This document shows positions 32,282-41,900 of a DNA stretch of 42,085 nucleotides, in pieces. Position 1 is the first letter of the stretch. Each line of letters begins with the position of its first letter. Position numbers and translations under genes: made by a program. The DNA comes from Bacilli bacterium (lineage in GTDB: Bacteria; Bacillota_I; Bacilli_A; RFN20; CAG-826). The notes beneath the pieces are model-generated. The model saw only the letters and a list, made by a program, of their open reading frames with translations, was not told the DNA's origin and searched no databases. The DNA lies in contig JAEDDA010000009.1 in assembly GCA_016298185.1 (NCBI GenBank), positions 1 to 42,085 on the forward strand, written 5' to 3'.

Positions 32282-33254
32282 TTTCTATTCCTTTCTTGAT
32301 AGCGTTTACAACGTCTTTTTCCGCTAATAATTTAGCAACACGCAATGCGTGATAGAAAGCCCTAGCATCGCTGCTGCCATGTGCTTTAACAACATTACCA
32401 TTAATGCCTAAAAGCATTGCTCCGCCAGTATTTTTATAGTCCATTGTTTGAGTCATTTCTTTCATGCCTTTTCTGACATGTAAGTATCCAATTTTAGACC
32501 AAAGATTTCTCTTAAATGCTTTCTTGATCATTGTGGACATCATCTTAGCGATACCTTCACTAGATTTAAGGAAGATATTTCCAGTAAAACCATCGGCAAC
32601 AACAACATCGGCATCACCATTTAAAGCATATCGTGCTTCTATGTTTCCAGAGAAACCTTCAAAGTTAGATTCTTTAAGTAATTTATATGCTTCTTTAACT
32701 TCAGGAGCACCTTTGCCTTCTTCTGCACCATTGCTCAATAAGTAAGTCTTAGGAACTTCCACGCCATAAATACTTTGAGAATATAGTTTTCCCATTAAAG
32801 CAAATTGAACTAATTCTTCTGGTGAGTTTTCATTATTAGCACCAATATCTAATATGGTTACGTATTTACCTTTAATTGCGGTTGGGAATGGAGCCACTAA
32901 AGCTGCTCTTTTCACACCAGGTATCATTTTTAAATTGATTGTTGCAGCACTCAAAAAACCACCTGTAGATCCACAAGAAACAATAGCGTCAAGTGCCTCC
33001 TCTTTCATGGTTTTAATGGCCACCATCATAGATGAGTTCTTAAGTCTCATGACTTCTAATGCACCAGCTTCCATAGGAACGACATCACGTGCATCAAGGA
33101 TTCTACATTTGCCTTGTAAGGATTCTAATTCTTCTTTTTTACCAACGACTGTTATTTCGACATCGTTATTGTCTTTTAAGAAATTATTGATTGCTTCAAC
33201 GACAATAGCAGAACCATTATCTCCACCCATAGCATCAACAACAATTTTAACCAT
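32274..33254 (-). CDS. plsX: Phosphate acyltransferase PlsX
   Basis: 326 residues. Converts acyl-ACP to acyl-phosphate for phospholipid synthesis. Starts VKIVVDAMGGDNGSAIVVEA, with later blocks VSCGSTGGFLSAATINLKMIPGVKRAAL, ILDIGANNENSPE and VADGFTGNIFLKSSEG. In Bacillus it is followed by fabD, fabG and acpP; here rnc follows directly. Own promoter and GAGG ribosome site. FakA encoded nearby feeds the same acyl-phosphate pool. Confidence 0.97.
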   Translation of the reverse strand: MVKIVVDAMGGDNGSAIVVEAINNFLKDNNDVEITVVGKKEELESLQGKCRILDARDVVPMEAGALEVMRLKNSSMMVAIKTMKEEALDAIVSCGSTGGFLSAATINLKMIPGVKRAALVAPFPTAIKGKYVTILDIGANNENSPEELVQFALMGKLYSQSIYGVEVPKTYLLSNGAEEGKGAPEVKEAYKLLKESNFEGFSGNIEARYALNGDADVVVADGFTGNIFLKSSEGIAKMMSTMIKKAFKRNLWSKIGYLHVRKGMKEMTQTMDYKNTGGAMLLGINGNVVKAHGSSDARAFYHALRVAKLLAEKDVVNAIKKGIENA

Positions 33255-33273
33255 AGTAAATACCTCGACATGT

Positions 33274-33303
33274 ATTCTAACATGTTAAGAGTATATAAAA
33301 CAA
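33274..33303 (-). promoter_or_regulatory. Promoter of plsX-rnc-ftsY-ylxM-ffh with overlapping palindrome
   Basis: Minus strand TTGTTT (33303-33298), 18-base spacer, TAGAAT (33279-33274). A perfect 10-bp palindrome TAACATGTTA (33278-33287) overlaps the -10, a place where a repressor could act. It does not look like the Bacillus FapR box (TTAGTACC type). Confidence 0.5.
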
Positions 33304-33317
33304 TTTTTATTGTTTTT

Positions 33318-35324
33318 CTAACCCTTTAAGATAGGGCTAATATTCACTTCTCTTTTCGCGCGTTTAAGGATGTATTGATATTCCTCTTTCTTGCGGTTTT
33401 TCATTATTTGTTTAGCGTCATCTCTTGCGCAAACAAAAATTTTGTAATCGTTAACAGCATTTAAGAATGAGAAGTGAGGCATACCAGATTGTTTGAACCC
33501 TGCGAGTTCACCAGGTCCTCTCATCTTCATATCTTCTTCAGCGATGACAAAACCATCTTCGCTTTTTACTAATACATTAAGTCTTTCTTTTGCTTCTTCA
33601 TCTTGTTCATTATCAAGAGTTAATAAGCAAGTTGCTTTACTACCATCTCTACCAATACGACCTCTTAATTGGTGCAAAGAAGCTAGACCAAAGTTAGAAG
33701 CATCATAAATTATCATGAGGTTAGCTTTCTTTACATCTATACCGACCTCGATAACTGGTGTAGACACTAAGATTGGTGTTTCACCAGAATAGAACTTCTC
33801 TAAGGCAAGGTTCTTTTCATCCGCTTTTTGTTTGCCGTGTAATAAACCTACTTTTTCTTTATATCTTAATGCAAATCTCGCAAATAATTTTTCAACAGAA
33901 TATCTCTCATCTTCACGATAGTCAATTAATGGAGCAACAACATAGATTTGATGTCCTTCAGAAAGTGACTTATCAACTTGTTCAAATATCTCTTTGTCAT
34001 CGGAATTCACTACCTTTGTAGTTACATCTCTCTTTTTGCTTGGGAATGTAGTTAGGGTAGAAATATCAAGGTCGCCATATAGGGATAACGCTAATGAACG
34101 AGGGATAGGTGTTGCGGACATCATTAATAAATCTGCATGCTCACCTTTACTAGCTAGCATAAGTCTTTGGTTAACACCGAATCTATGCTGTTCATCAATG
34201 ATTGCAAGGCCTAAAGAACTATAAATTGCGGCTTTTGTGAATAAAGCGTGAGTTCCAATAATAATATCAATAGTTCCATCTTCAAGGTAAGTATATATCT
34301 CTTTTTTCTTGCTCATTGGAGTTGAGCCAATAAGTAATTCAATTCTTAATTTAGTTCCCGCAAACACTTTTAAAGCGTTTTCATAATGTTGTCTTGCTAA
34401 TGCATCTGTTGGAGCCATCAATGCACCTTGATCACCACGAACATAATTCGCGTAAAGCGCCGCAAAACAGACCAAAGTTTTACCTGTTCCAACATCACCT
34501 TGAAGTAAGCGATACATAAGACCACTTTGATTCATATCTTCAATAATTTCTTCCGCGGCTTTTTGCTGGTCATCAGTTAACCTATAGGGAAGTGTTTTTA
34601 ACCATGGTTCACAAAGTGATAAATCAATAGGTTCTTTCCTGATCTTAGCTAAGGATTTATTATCTTCTCTAATGATTTGATTTTTTAAAGAAAACATTAA
34701 TGCTTCTTCGTATTTAAGATGTCTTAAGGCTTGCCTAACTTGTTCTAAGTTCTCAGGGAAGTGGGCCCACTTCAAAGCTTGTGATTTATAAGTTAAGCGA
34801 TACTTATTAATAAATTCATAAGGCACTAAAGAAGAGACATGTCCTTCCACTTCTTTTAATGACTTCTTAACAAGTGAGGAGAATAGATGATTCTCATAAT
34901 CCGCAGGCAAAGAATAGATTGGTTTGATTCTCTCATTTTCAGGAATCTCACCCTTATACATATTAAGGAAATCTATCTCGTTTCTTTTGCGGTTATAAAT
35001 ACCCACTAAAGTGAAGTTATCTTCTAGATTAATATTTTTCGCTAAATAAGGACGATTAAAAGCCACAACACGGAAAAACGTTTTGTTGACCGTCATAAAA
35101 TCAAAAGTGGTTACATCGACCCGTTTTGCTTTATTGAGACGAGGAATAGATATTACTTTACCAAGTAATACCACTCTTTCTTTATCTTCTAATCCTTTTT
35201 CGCGTGTATAGTTAAAGTTTTCATATCTTCTAGGTAAGTGATTAATTACATCGTAATAATTATAAATACCCATTTGATAAAGGAGTTTATTAAGTCTCGG
35301 TGATTTGGTTAATTTTTCGTTCAT
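33318..35324 (-). CDS. recG: ATP-dependent DNA helicase RecG
   Basis: 668 residues from ATG 35324 (MNEKLTKSPRLNKLLYQMG). ATG 35330 is equally possible; neither has a ribosome site. N-terminal wedge/OB domain for branched DNA, then SF2 helicase motifs LLQGDVGTGKT (I), IIGTHALF (Ib), IIDEQHRFG (II, DEQH), MSATPIPRSLAL (III), STPVIEVGIDVKKA (V) and HQLRGRIGRDG (VI). Rescues stalled forks. A terminator ends about 20 bases before the start. Confidence 0.96.
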   Translation of the reverse strand: MNEKLTKSPRLNKLLYQMGIYNYYDVINHLPRRYENFNYTREKGLEDKERVVLLGKVISIPRLNKAKRVDVTTFDFMTVNKTFFRVVAFNRPYLAKNINLEDNFTLVGIYNRKRNEIDFLNMYKGEIPENERIKPIYSLPADYENHLFSSLVKKSLKEVEGHVSSLVPYEFINKYRLTYKSQALKWAHFPENLEQVRQALRHLKYEEALMFSLKNQIIREDNKSLAKIRKEPIDLSLCEPWLKTLPYRLTDDQQKAAEEIIEDMNQSGLMYRLLQGDVGTGKTLVCFAALYANYVRGDQGALMAPTDALARQHYENALKVFAGTKLRIELLIGSTPMSKKKEIYTYLEDGTIDIIIGTHALFTKAAIYSSLGLAIIDEQHRFGVNQRLMLASKGEHADLLMMSATPIPRSLALSLYGDLDISTLTTFPSKKRDVTTKVVNSDDKEIFEQVDKSLSEGHQIYVVAPLIDYREDERYSVEKLFARFALRYKEKVGLLHGKQKADEKNLALEKFYSGETPILVSTPVIEVGIDVKKANLMIIYDASNFGLASLHQLRGRIGRDGSKATCLLTLDNEQDEEAKERLNVLVKSEDGFVIAEEDMKMRGPGELAGFKQSGMPHFSFLNAVNDYKIFVCARDDAKQIMKNRKKEEYQYILKRAKREVNISPILKG

Positions 35325-35344
35325 CACCATAATTATTATTAAAT

Positions 35345-35377
35345 AATAAAAAAATAGCAAACCATTTGATTTGCTAT
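35345..35377 (-). terminator. Terminator upstream of recG
   Basis: Minus strand ATAGCAAA/TTTGCTAT, a perfect 8-bp stem (35377-35370 with 35361-35354), eight-base loop, then a run of T. It ends the asp23-like/fakA/Pr6Pr-like transcript. Confidence 0.8.
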
Positions 35378-35387
35378 ATATTTTAAA

Positions 35388-36371
35388 TTAAACAGATTTT
35401 CTAATTCTTCCTTTTAAGGAATGAATTCTAATACTACCTAATTGGCTCTTTGCGAGCTTCTTTGCAAAGACGATGGCTTCTGCTTGTGTATTGAATAACT
35501 TCAATGCGCGTTTGCCATTTGCGAATTTTACTTGCCACATCTTATCTTCTCTACGAGAGATGTGATATATTCTAGGGCCCGCTTTATTCTTTTTAAGAAT
35601 TTTACCAATTTCAGCTTCATCGGCTTCAGTAACTTTTACTTTGGCTTCGATAGCTTTTTCTTCTTCTGTTTCTTCGACATCCTCTTTAATTTCATCACCG
35701 ACGAATAATAAGTAAGCGATGCGGTTGAGTAACCAAATTAAGAAGCTAAGTCCAAGACCACCAACGATGAATCCTGGAATTAAAGCAAACATCCATAGTT
35801 GCACTTTATTGATATCCATAAAGTCATATGGAGCTTGTTGTGGATTTGTTCCCCACCAACTTCCGCAAGCGGGAATATTGGAAAATGGAATAGCATAAGC
35901 CATATAAATAAGAAGAACAATAATTCCTGTGAAGAATATCTTCCAGTTATATTTCTTATCTAAATCAAGGAAGATAAATCCTAATGTGAAGGTGAGAGGT
36001 GCAAGATAATGATGCATCACGTTATTCGCGTGCAAAATAGCGCTGACACTGGGACCTACATAAACAGTGTGTTGCAAGTAACAAACCACTGTTAAGAATG
36101 TGATTAATGAACCAACAGCGGTAATTAATTTAAGAACAAAGACATAGGTTGGTTGGAGAATAACTCTATCATTATGGATAAGGAATTCCACGCAATACCC
36201 TATGGATATTGTGCTCACCACGACAATCAGCAAATTAGTTATTAATGTGAAATATTTCACATAAGCAATTACTGGGGTATCCTTTGCGATTAAAAGGAAA
36301 CCCACCATGGAAAAAATGATGGCGAGTAAGCTAACAACTAAAGAAATTGTTTTTCTGAGTTTCATACTCAT
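35388..36371 (-). CDS. Pr6Pr/AIG1-like six-TM protein fused to a C-terminal DUF2188 domain
   Basis: 327 residues. Residues 1-225 form about six membrane segments like the Pr6Pr and FAR-17a/AIG1 families, including a Thr in a helix (FTLITNLLI, T45) and a later His region before a Pro (HHYLAP, H120-H121). Eukaryotic AIG1/ADTRP proteins use a Thr and a His to hydrolyse fatty-acid esters of hydroxy fatty acids; activity here is only inferred. After an acidic linker (DVEETEEEKAIEAK) the last 60 residues fit DUF2188: RIYHISRREDKMWQVKFANG, KLFNTQAEAIVFAKKLAK, IRIHSLKGRIR. The ATG shares bases with the fakA stop (TAATG). Coupling to FakA, a fatty-acid kinase, suggests a lipid role. Confidence 0.75.
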   Translation of the reverse strand: MSMKLRKTISLVVSLLAIIFSMVGFLLIAKDTPVIAYVKYFTLITNLLIVVVSTISIGYCVEFLIHNDRVILQPTYVFVLKLITAVGSLITFLTVVCYLQHTVYVGPSVSAILHANNVMHHYLAPLTFTLGFIFLDLDKKYNWKIFFTGIIVLLIYMAYAIPFSNIPACGSWWGTNPQQAPYDFMDINKVQLWMFALIPGFIVGGLGLSFLIWLLNRIAYLLFVGDEIKEDVEETEEEKAIEAKVKVTEADEAEIGKILKKNKAGPRIYHISRREDKMWQVKFANGKRALKLFNTQAEAIVFAKKLAKSQLGSIRIHSLKGRIRKSV

Positions 36372-38056
36372 TATTCGACGCCAATTAAGAATGAATAAAC
36401 AGGTTGATTGCCCATATGGAGATCTAAATCAAGATCGCTATATGTGCTTTCGATGTAAGATCTAACTTCTTCAACTTCTTTTTCGTTGACGTCTTCCCCT
36501 ACTATTAAGGTGATTAAAGAAGAATCTTCATCGATCATTTTATTTAATAAAGCCTTTAAGACTTCAATCTTGTTTTTGCTATCGGAAATGATTTCTTTTT
36601 CCATGATACCGATATAGTCATCTTTCTTGACTTTGACACCATTAATTTCACTATCTCTAATAGCGAAAGTAACTTCACCGGATTTAACATTGCTTAATGC
36701 GGATTTCATTTCTTCAAAGTTTTCTTCTGGATCTGCTTCGCAGTTAAACATAATGGAAGCACTGATACCTTGGAGAATGGTCTTTGATGGAATAACGAAT
36801 ACATTAACATCTTTATCTTCCACCATTTCGGCAGCTTGAGAAGCGGCCATTAAAATGTTGGAGTTATTTGGGAAGATGTAAACATTCTTCGCATTTGCAT
36901 GTTTAATAGCAGCTAAGAAATCTTGGCTGGATGGGTTCATGGTTTGACCGCCCTTAACGATTTCTGTAACACCAATATCTCTAAAGAATTGTTCAATACC
37001 TGTTCCAGAAGAAACAGCGATCATTGCGTAATCAGTCTTTTCTTTTGGCGCTTCTTCTTTTTCTGGTTCAGGAATTAAATCAGTATGAGCATCCTCTGGT
37101 GCCATTGCGCCAGTAGCTAATTGGTGATGTTGTTCGGTCATGTTTTCAATTTTGAGTTTTAAGAATTCACCGAATTGTTGTGCGTAGTTAAGGATGTTGC
37201 CTGGAGTTAATGTATGAACGTGAACTTTCACGATATCTTCATCTCTAACAACGACTAAAGAATTACCATGGCTATTTAAGATATTGGTAAATCTCTTTTC
37301 GTTAAATGGTTTTTTAACAGAATCTGGTCCTAAAGACATGATGAATTCAGTGCAGTAACCAAATTCTTCCTCTTCCATAGATGCACCAGCAGCAATGATT
37401 GGGTTATCAGCGTCAGTCGCGGTAGCTTGATTTCTTTCAACGAAATTACCGTTAATGGCTTCTCTCATACCTTCAAAGATATAGATTAAACCAGCACCAC
37501 CGGAGTCAACGACACCAACTTCCTTAAGAATTGGCAAGAGTTCAGGAGTTCTCTTTAAGGACTCATGAGCTTCTTTAATCAATAAATCAATAGCCTTATC
37601 AATTGTGTGATTTGGCTTCACGTTATCATGTAAATATTGTGAGGATTCTCTAACGACGGTAAGGATTGTACCTTCGACTGGACGGATAACAGCTTTATAA
37701 GCGACTTCCACACCTTTTTGCCATGCATCTGCAAATTCAACTGCGTTGATTTCACTTTTGCCTTCTAAACCTTGGCTGAAGCCACGGAAGATTTGACTGG
37801 TGATAACACCAGAGTTTCCTCTAGCGCCCATTAATAATCCACGGGAGAATGCTTTAGCGATTTCATAGACATCGCCATCACCTCTATTTTGGATTTCTTT
37901 AGCACCACTTGTCATGGTGAGATTCATGTTCATACCAGTGTCACCATCTGGGACTGGGAACACGTTTAAGGCATCAACTTCTGGATAGTGATTAAATAAG
38001 TTGTTGCCGCCTGAAATGAGCATTTGTTTCAGGGCTTGTCCATTAATTGTTTTCAT
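36371..38056 (-). CDS. fakA: Fatty acid kinase ATP-binding subunit FakA (YloV, DAK2 family)
   Basis: 561 residues, usual length about 550. N-terminal DhaL-like kinase domain with NVFPVPDGDTGMNMNLT (metal-binding Asp residues), GARGNSGVI and VDSGGAGLIYI; middle domain; C-terminal DegV-related domain (AIKHANAKNVYIFPNNSN...). FakA phosphorylates a fatty acid presented by FakB (DegV family), giving acyl-phosphate for PlsX/PlsY. No fakB is in view. AGAGG ribosome site; order asp23-like - fakA - ... - recG as in Bacillus yloU-yloV-recG. Confidence 0.94.
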   Translation of the reverse strand: MKTINGQALKQMLISGGNNLFNHYPEVDALNVFPVPDGDTGMNMNLTMTSGAKEIQNRGDGDVYEIAKAFSRGLLMGARGNSGVITSQIFRGFSQGLEGKSEINAVEFADAWQKGVEVAYKAVIRPVEGTILTVVRESSQYLHDNVKPNHTIDKAIDLLIKEAHESLKRTPELLPILKEVGVVDSGGAGLIYIFEGMREAINGNFVERNQATATDADNPIIAAGASMEEEEFGYCTEFIMSLGPDSVKKPFNEKRFTNILNSHGNSLVVVRDEDIVKVHVHTLTPGNILNYAQQFGEFLKLKIENMTEQHHQLATGAMAPEDAHTDLIPEPEKEEAPKEKTDYAMIAVSSGTGIEQFFRDIGVTEIVKGGQTMNPSSQDFLAAIKHANAKNVYIFPNNSNILMAASQAAEMVEDKDVNVFVIPSKTILQGISASIMFNCEADPEENFEEMKSALSNVKSGEVTFAIRDSEINGVKVKKDDYIGIMEKEIISDSKNKIEVLKALLNKMIDEDSSLITLIVGEDVNEKEVEEVRSYIESTYSDLDLDLHMGNQPVYSFLIGVE

Positions 38057-38065
38057 AATTTTCCT

Positions 38066-38410
38066 CTAGCGGAGTTCGATAACGTAAACGTTAACTTCAC
38101 GGCACATTTTCGGATACTTTTTCTCGAGAACGAATTTAATAGATTTCTGACATTCTCTTAAAGCTTCGGTAATCTTTATTTCCTGCGCCAATACTAAGTA
38201 AATGCTTACAGCAAAGGTATTGTCGGAGCGTTTGGTCACGAAAACACCTTCCTCCATTTTTCCTTTCTTGGTTATTTTGGAGATGAGATCAACTTCATCT
38301 TTACTAGCAATTGCGACCACACCATAAGAATTCCTAGCGGTTCGACTAACTAGGCTAGTAATTTCTTTGATGTTTATATTTATACTTTTGCTATTTTTAA
38401 CTTCTTTCAT
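38066..38410 (-). CDS. Asp23/Gls24 family protein (YloU-like)
   Basis: 114 residues from ATG 38410, chosen for AAGGA upstream; a frame extension to 38446 runs into the promoter. Typical blocks: INIKEITSLVSRTARNSYGVVAIASK and the amphipathic C-terminal end VKFVLEKKYPKMCREVNVYVIELR. The family is linked to the cell envelope and alkaline stress; YloU next to fakA is a conserved pair. First gene of the operon. Confidence 0.92.
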   Translation of the reverse strand: MKEVKNSKSININIKEITSLVSRTARNSYGVVAIASKDEVDLISKITKKGKMEEGVFVTKRSDNTFAVSIYLVLAQEIKITEALRECQKSIKFVLEKKYPKMCREVNVYVIELR

Positions 38411-38433
38411 AATTTGTCCTTTTGGACTTATGT

Positions 38434-38462
38434 ATATTATACACAATTTACTATGGTGTCAA
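38434..38462 (-). promoter_or_regulatory. Promoter of asp23-like/fakA operon
   Basis: Minus strand TTGACA (38462-38457), 17-base spacer, TAATAT (38439-38434); an overlapping TATAAT at 38441-38436 has a 15-base spacer. The palindrome GCGTACGC (38463-38470) abuts the -35. Confidence 0.8.
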
Positions 38463-38500
38463 GCGTACGCCTATATATGCGCGACTTAAGTAGAATAAGG

Positions 38501-38530
38501 AATAAAAAGAAAACAGGCTTTCAGCCTGTT
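38501..38530 (-). terminator. Terminator of the RHS/small membrane protein transcript
   Basis: Minus strand AACAGGC, TGAAA, GCCTGTT: perfect 7-bp stem (38530-38524 with 38518-38512), then TTCTTTTT. Confidence 0.85.
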
Positions 38531-38538
38531 GAAAGATA

Positions 38539-38988
38539 TTAATCAATTCTTAAACGTGATTTTATCCATTCCAATTCACTATTCTTGAGATGCTCGCACG
38601 GAATTGTTACACATCTTTTATCTTTGTAAAAGCACCAATTCTTTTGAATTGCCACAAAAGGTTTTGCTCCAATGGCAACGTATTTTTCCTCAAAAGAATC
38701 AATTTCTTCATAAAGAAAAGTTTTCTTTATGAAAATATTGCCATTTGAAATGCCCTTGTCGTCAAATGACCAATATCTCGTTGCGCCAAAAAGTATCAAA
38801 AGAATAGAAACTAAAATAATAAAGCCAAACACGCCAACACCAATTTCAAGTATTTCTTTTAAATCCCAGTCAGCAATGCCAAAAGTAAGTCCAATAGATA
38901 AAAAAATAACTTGTCCTATTGCAACCAAAATAGTCCAGCCAATCATTATTATTAAAAAGATAACATCAAAAAAACCTTTCTTTTTCAT
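38539..38988 (-). CDS. Two-TM protein with PH-like tail; candidate immunity/partner of the RHS protein
   Basis: 149 residues. Two hydrophobic segments (about 8-34 and 48-68) are followed by a soluble part starting RYWSFDDKGISNGNIFIKK, which resembles the bacterial PH (YdbT/YdbS-like) beta fold. No named family recognised. Its ATG lies 4 bases after the TGA of the RHS gene, with no ribosome site, so it is likely translated by coupling, and a terminator closes the pair. RHS toxins are typically followed at once by an immunity gene; that this is one is inference from position and from its membrane location. Confidence 0.7.
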   Translation of the reverse strand: MKKKGFFDVIFLIIMIGWTILVAIGQVIFLSIGLTFGIADWDLKEILEIGVGVFGFIILVSILLILFGATRYWSFDDKGISNGNIFIKKTFLYEEIDSFEEKYVAIGAKPFVAIQKNWCFYKDKRCVTIPCEHLKNSELEWIKSRLRID

Positions 38989-38992
38989 GGTA

Positions 38993-41900
38993 TCAATAAT
39001 ACTCCATTAGTAAATCAAGTAGCCAGCCAATCGGATTGCCAAAAATATCTGAAACAAAGTTTTGAGCAATTGTTTGAGGAAGGTTTAATGATATTTTTCC
39101 AATGTGCAACATTCTTCCATCATCCCAAGTAATTAGCGAGGATAAACCGCCAACACCAAAAGATAGGACACCTTCTAATGCAGTAATACTAGCAGAAAAT
39201 AGAGCTTCATTCAAAGTCCATGCTCCGCCAACAATTGCTTTTTCTATGAAATAACTCACAAAACCACCAGTAAAAGAAACACAACTGCTAGCAACCAAAC
39301 TACCAAGTGCTGCAGTTGCTGTTCCGCCACCAGCAATTAAAGGACCAAGCCATAGTGAACCAGCACCGCTTGAAAAGCCAATAGCAGCCCCGCTAATAGC
39401 GCCACCTACAATATTCCCGAAGTAAGCCTTTTGCCCAATGCTGCCATTAATAGAATCATCGTCATTATAGTCAGATAGAATTGCATTTGCAGTGCCACCG
39501 ATTGCTCCCAATATAATCCCAATTCCAACCGATATTAAAAGTGTAATAACTGCGCTTTTGCCAGTCTCATCAAAATACATAATTGGATTGTTATTGCAAT
39601 ATGAATATAGATTTATACCATTAAGATTATTGTTATCTAAATATGATGGATCATCAGGTGTTAACCATCTTCTTAATTTAGGAACATAGTACCTAGATTT
39701 ACAATAATAGAATCCTGTTTCGTTGTCATAATAGTATGAGCGGTATCTAATTGGATTAATGTTTCCAATAAATGACGATGAAGTATTTCCGGTCCCGTTA
39801 GGATTTAATACTTTAGTGTTTCCGTAAGCATCATAAGAATACTTTGCAACTAACGTTAGTGATGATGAAGTTGCTTTATATATTGCAACAACATCATTGA
39901 GAATGTTTTTCACATAAAGATAAATATCGCTTCCGTATCTAAAACCAATAATTCCATTAAGGCCGTGCAAATATAGAATTCCTTCTTTTGTATATGGAGA
40001 AATTGTGCTTTCTATACTTTCTCTAATTAATTTTCCGTTTTCATATATATAGCGATGTCTATTAGTGCCAACAAGTTTATGTGTTCTTAATCCAGTATAG
40101 TTGTAGTCATAAGTTACATTTGTAGTTCCTTTGCTATAAGTTCTTAGTTTGTGGCCACGATAATAAGTAAATGTCGCTCCATCAAATGTTAAAGGATTAT
40201 CCAATTCATCATATGTTAATGGATTTGAATTAAATGATATGAGAACATTAGGTTTTGTAGATGAATAAACATAGGTATCAGTAACTGTAATAGTCAATCT
40301 AGAGCTTCGTAAAGAATTATCCTTATAAGTTTTTGTTGCGGATGTAATGTTCCCGTATTGATCATAAGTATATGAAATCTCAGTTTCGGAAAGATCTGGG
40401 AATTTTTCATGAATTAGTTGATTGTTTTCATCATAGCTAAACGTTCTTTTAAGAGAAGCTGTTGGTGATGAATTAGGGGAAATTGATGTAATACTTCCGT
40501 ATTTGTTATACGAATAGAAACTGTCACCCTCTAAAGTGCTTGTTGTTTTTCTTATTTCCCACGAAGTTTCATTATTAGCAAAAGAAGAATATTCAATACT
40601 AGAAAAACCAACGGATGTGTTGCTATACGTTGTTAATAAAGAAGTAATTCTTTGAAGTGAATCGGTCGTTTTAGTTTGTGTTATAGTTTTGATTTGAGGT
40701 GTAAATGAACTATTATCACAAATTATTAAAGCGCAGGTGATTATATCGTTTATAGCATCATTATAAGTATAGGTTGTATTCACGCTAACTTTTCTTTGAA
40801 AAAGAGGGTGAGCTGAACCGGTCATTGAACTATTCTTACTAACTATTCGTCCATAATCATCATATGTATAAGAAACTGATGCTGTTCCTGATTCACTATG
40901 GTCAATAGAACTTACACGATTTTTGGCATCATATGAAATATTTGTAATTTCATTTTGATAACCTGAGTCATCATTAATTTGTGTTAAGCGACCTTCACTA
41001 TATTGAGAATCATAAATAAAAGTAACATCAAAATCATTTCTGGGAATGGTTTGTAGATATTCCACTATTTTGCCATATTTGTTGTATTTTTTTCTAAACG
41101 AATAAGACAAGCCAAATGTTTTAGTTACCGATAAATCTCCAAATTGAGAATAGGAGTAGCCAAACAAAATATTAGGGTTGTTACAACAATAAGAAAAGCC
41201 ACTCAGTTCATTAAAAATGTTATAAGTATAATCATAGGAATTACCACCGTCTGTTAAATGGGATGGTAAGTTAGAATTATTGCAAGATGTCGATACGTGA
41301 CGAGACACACCACCAACACTTTTTTGAATATTATTTCTATACAAATAGTAATTTGAGTATTGATAGTTTGTTTGCTTATTATAAGGATCTATTAATTTAT
41401 TAATTAAATTTAGTGTGGATAAATATTGGACGCTATTTACCGTTTCCAAAGAACCAACACGATTTGATGAAGACAATAACCTTCCGTATTGATCATATGT
41501 AAACGTTTCATTGATTTCCTTTGAACCATTTCCGGTAGTTGTTCGTTTAACTATATTGTAATTGTTATCAAAAGTGTTGGTTATTAATAAGCCAGAATAG
41601 TCTAGTTGTTCCAAAACATTATTGCGAAAATCTTTTTTGATGTAAGAATGATATTCGTTATCATTAATAAAACGATAATTAGAAATTTGGTATCCGCCGC
41701 TACATGAAGTGAGACTATATATAGTATCGTTATTGTTTACTAAAACTCTATGCAAAAAAACCGTTGATACGAAGTTCAAATACCTTTCTTTTGTAAAAAT
41801 GTCGAAATTATCAATAGATGTTGGGTGATAAATAAGTGAAGTCAAATTATTAACAAAAATATATTTTGGATAGCCGAATCTAATTCTTACAATTTCATTA

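Noticed and set aside
33296..33320. AAACAAT/ATTGTTT hairpin after recG as terminator
   Set aside because: The stem is weak, the T tract is interrupted, and it overlaps the plsX -35; not sure enough to list.
35325..35360. TTG start of recG at 35360
   Set aside because: It lies in the terminator stem of the preceding gene and adds a hydrophobic leader not seen in RecG.
38411..38446. Longer start of the Asp23-family protein at 38446
   Set aside because: The extension covers the -10 region of the promoter; ATG 38410 has AAGGA.
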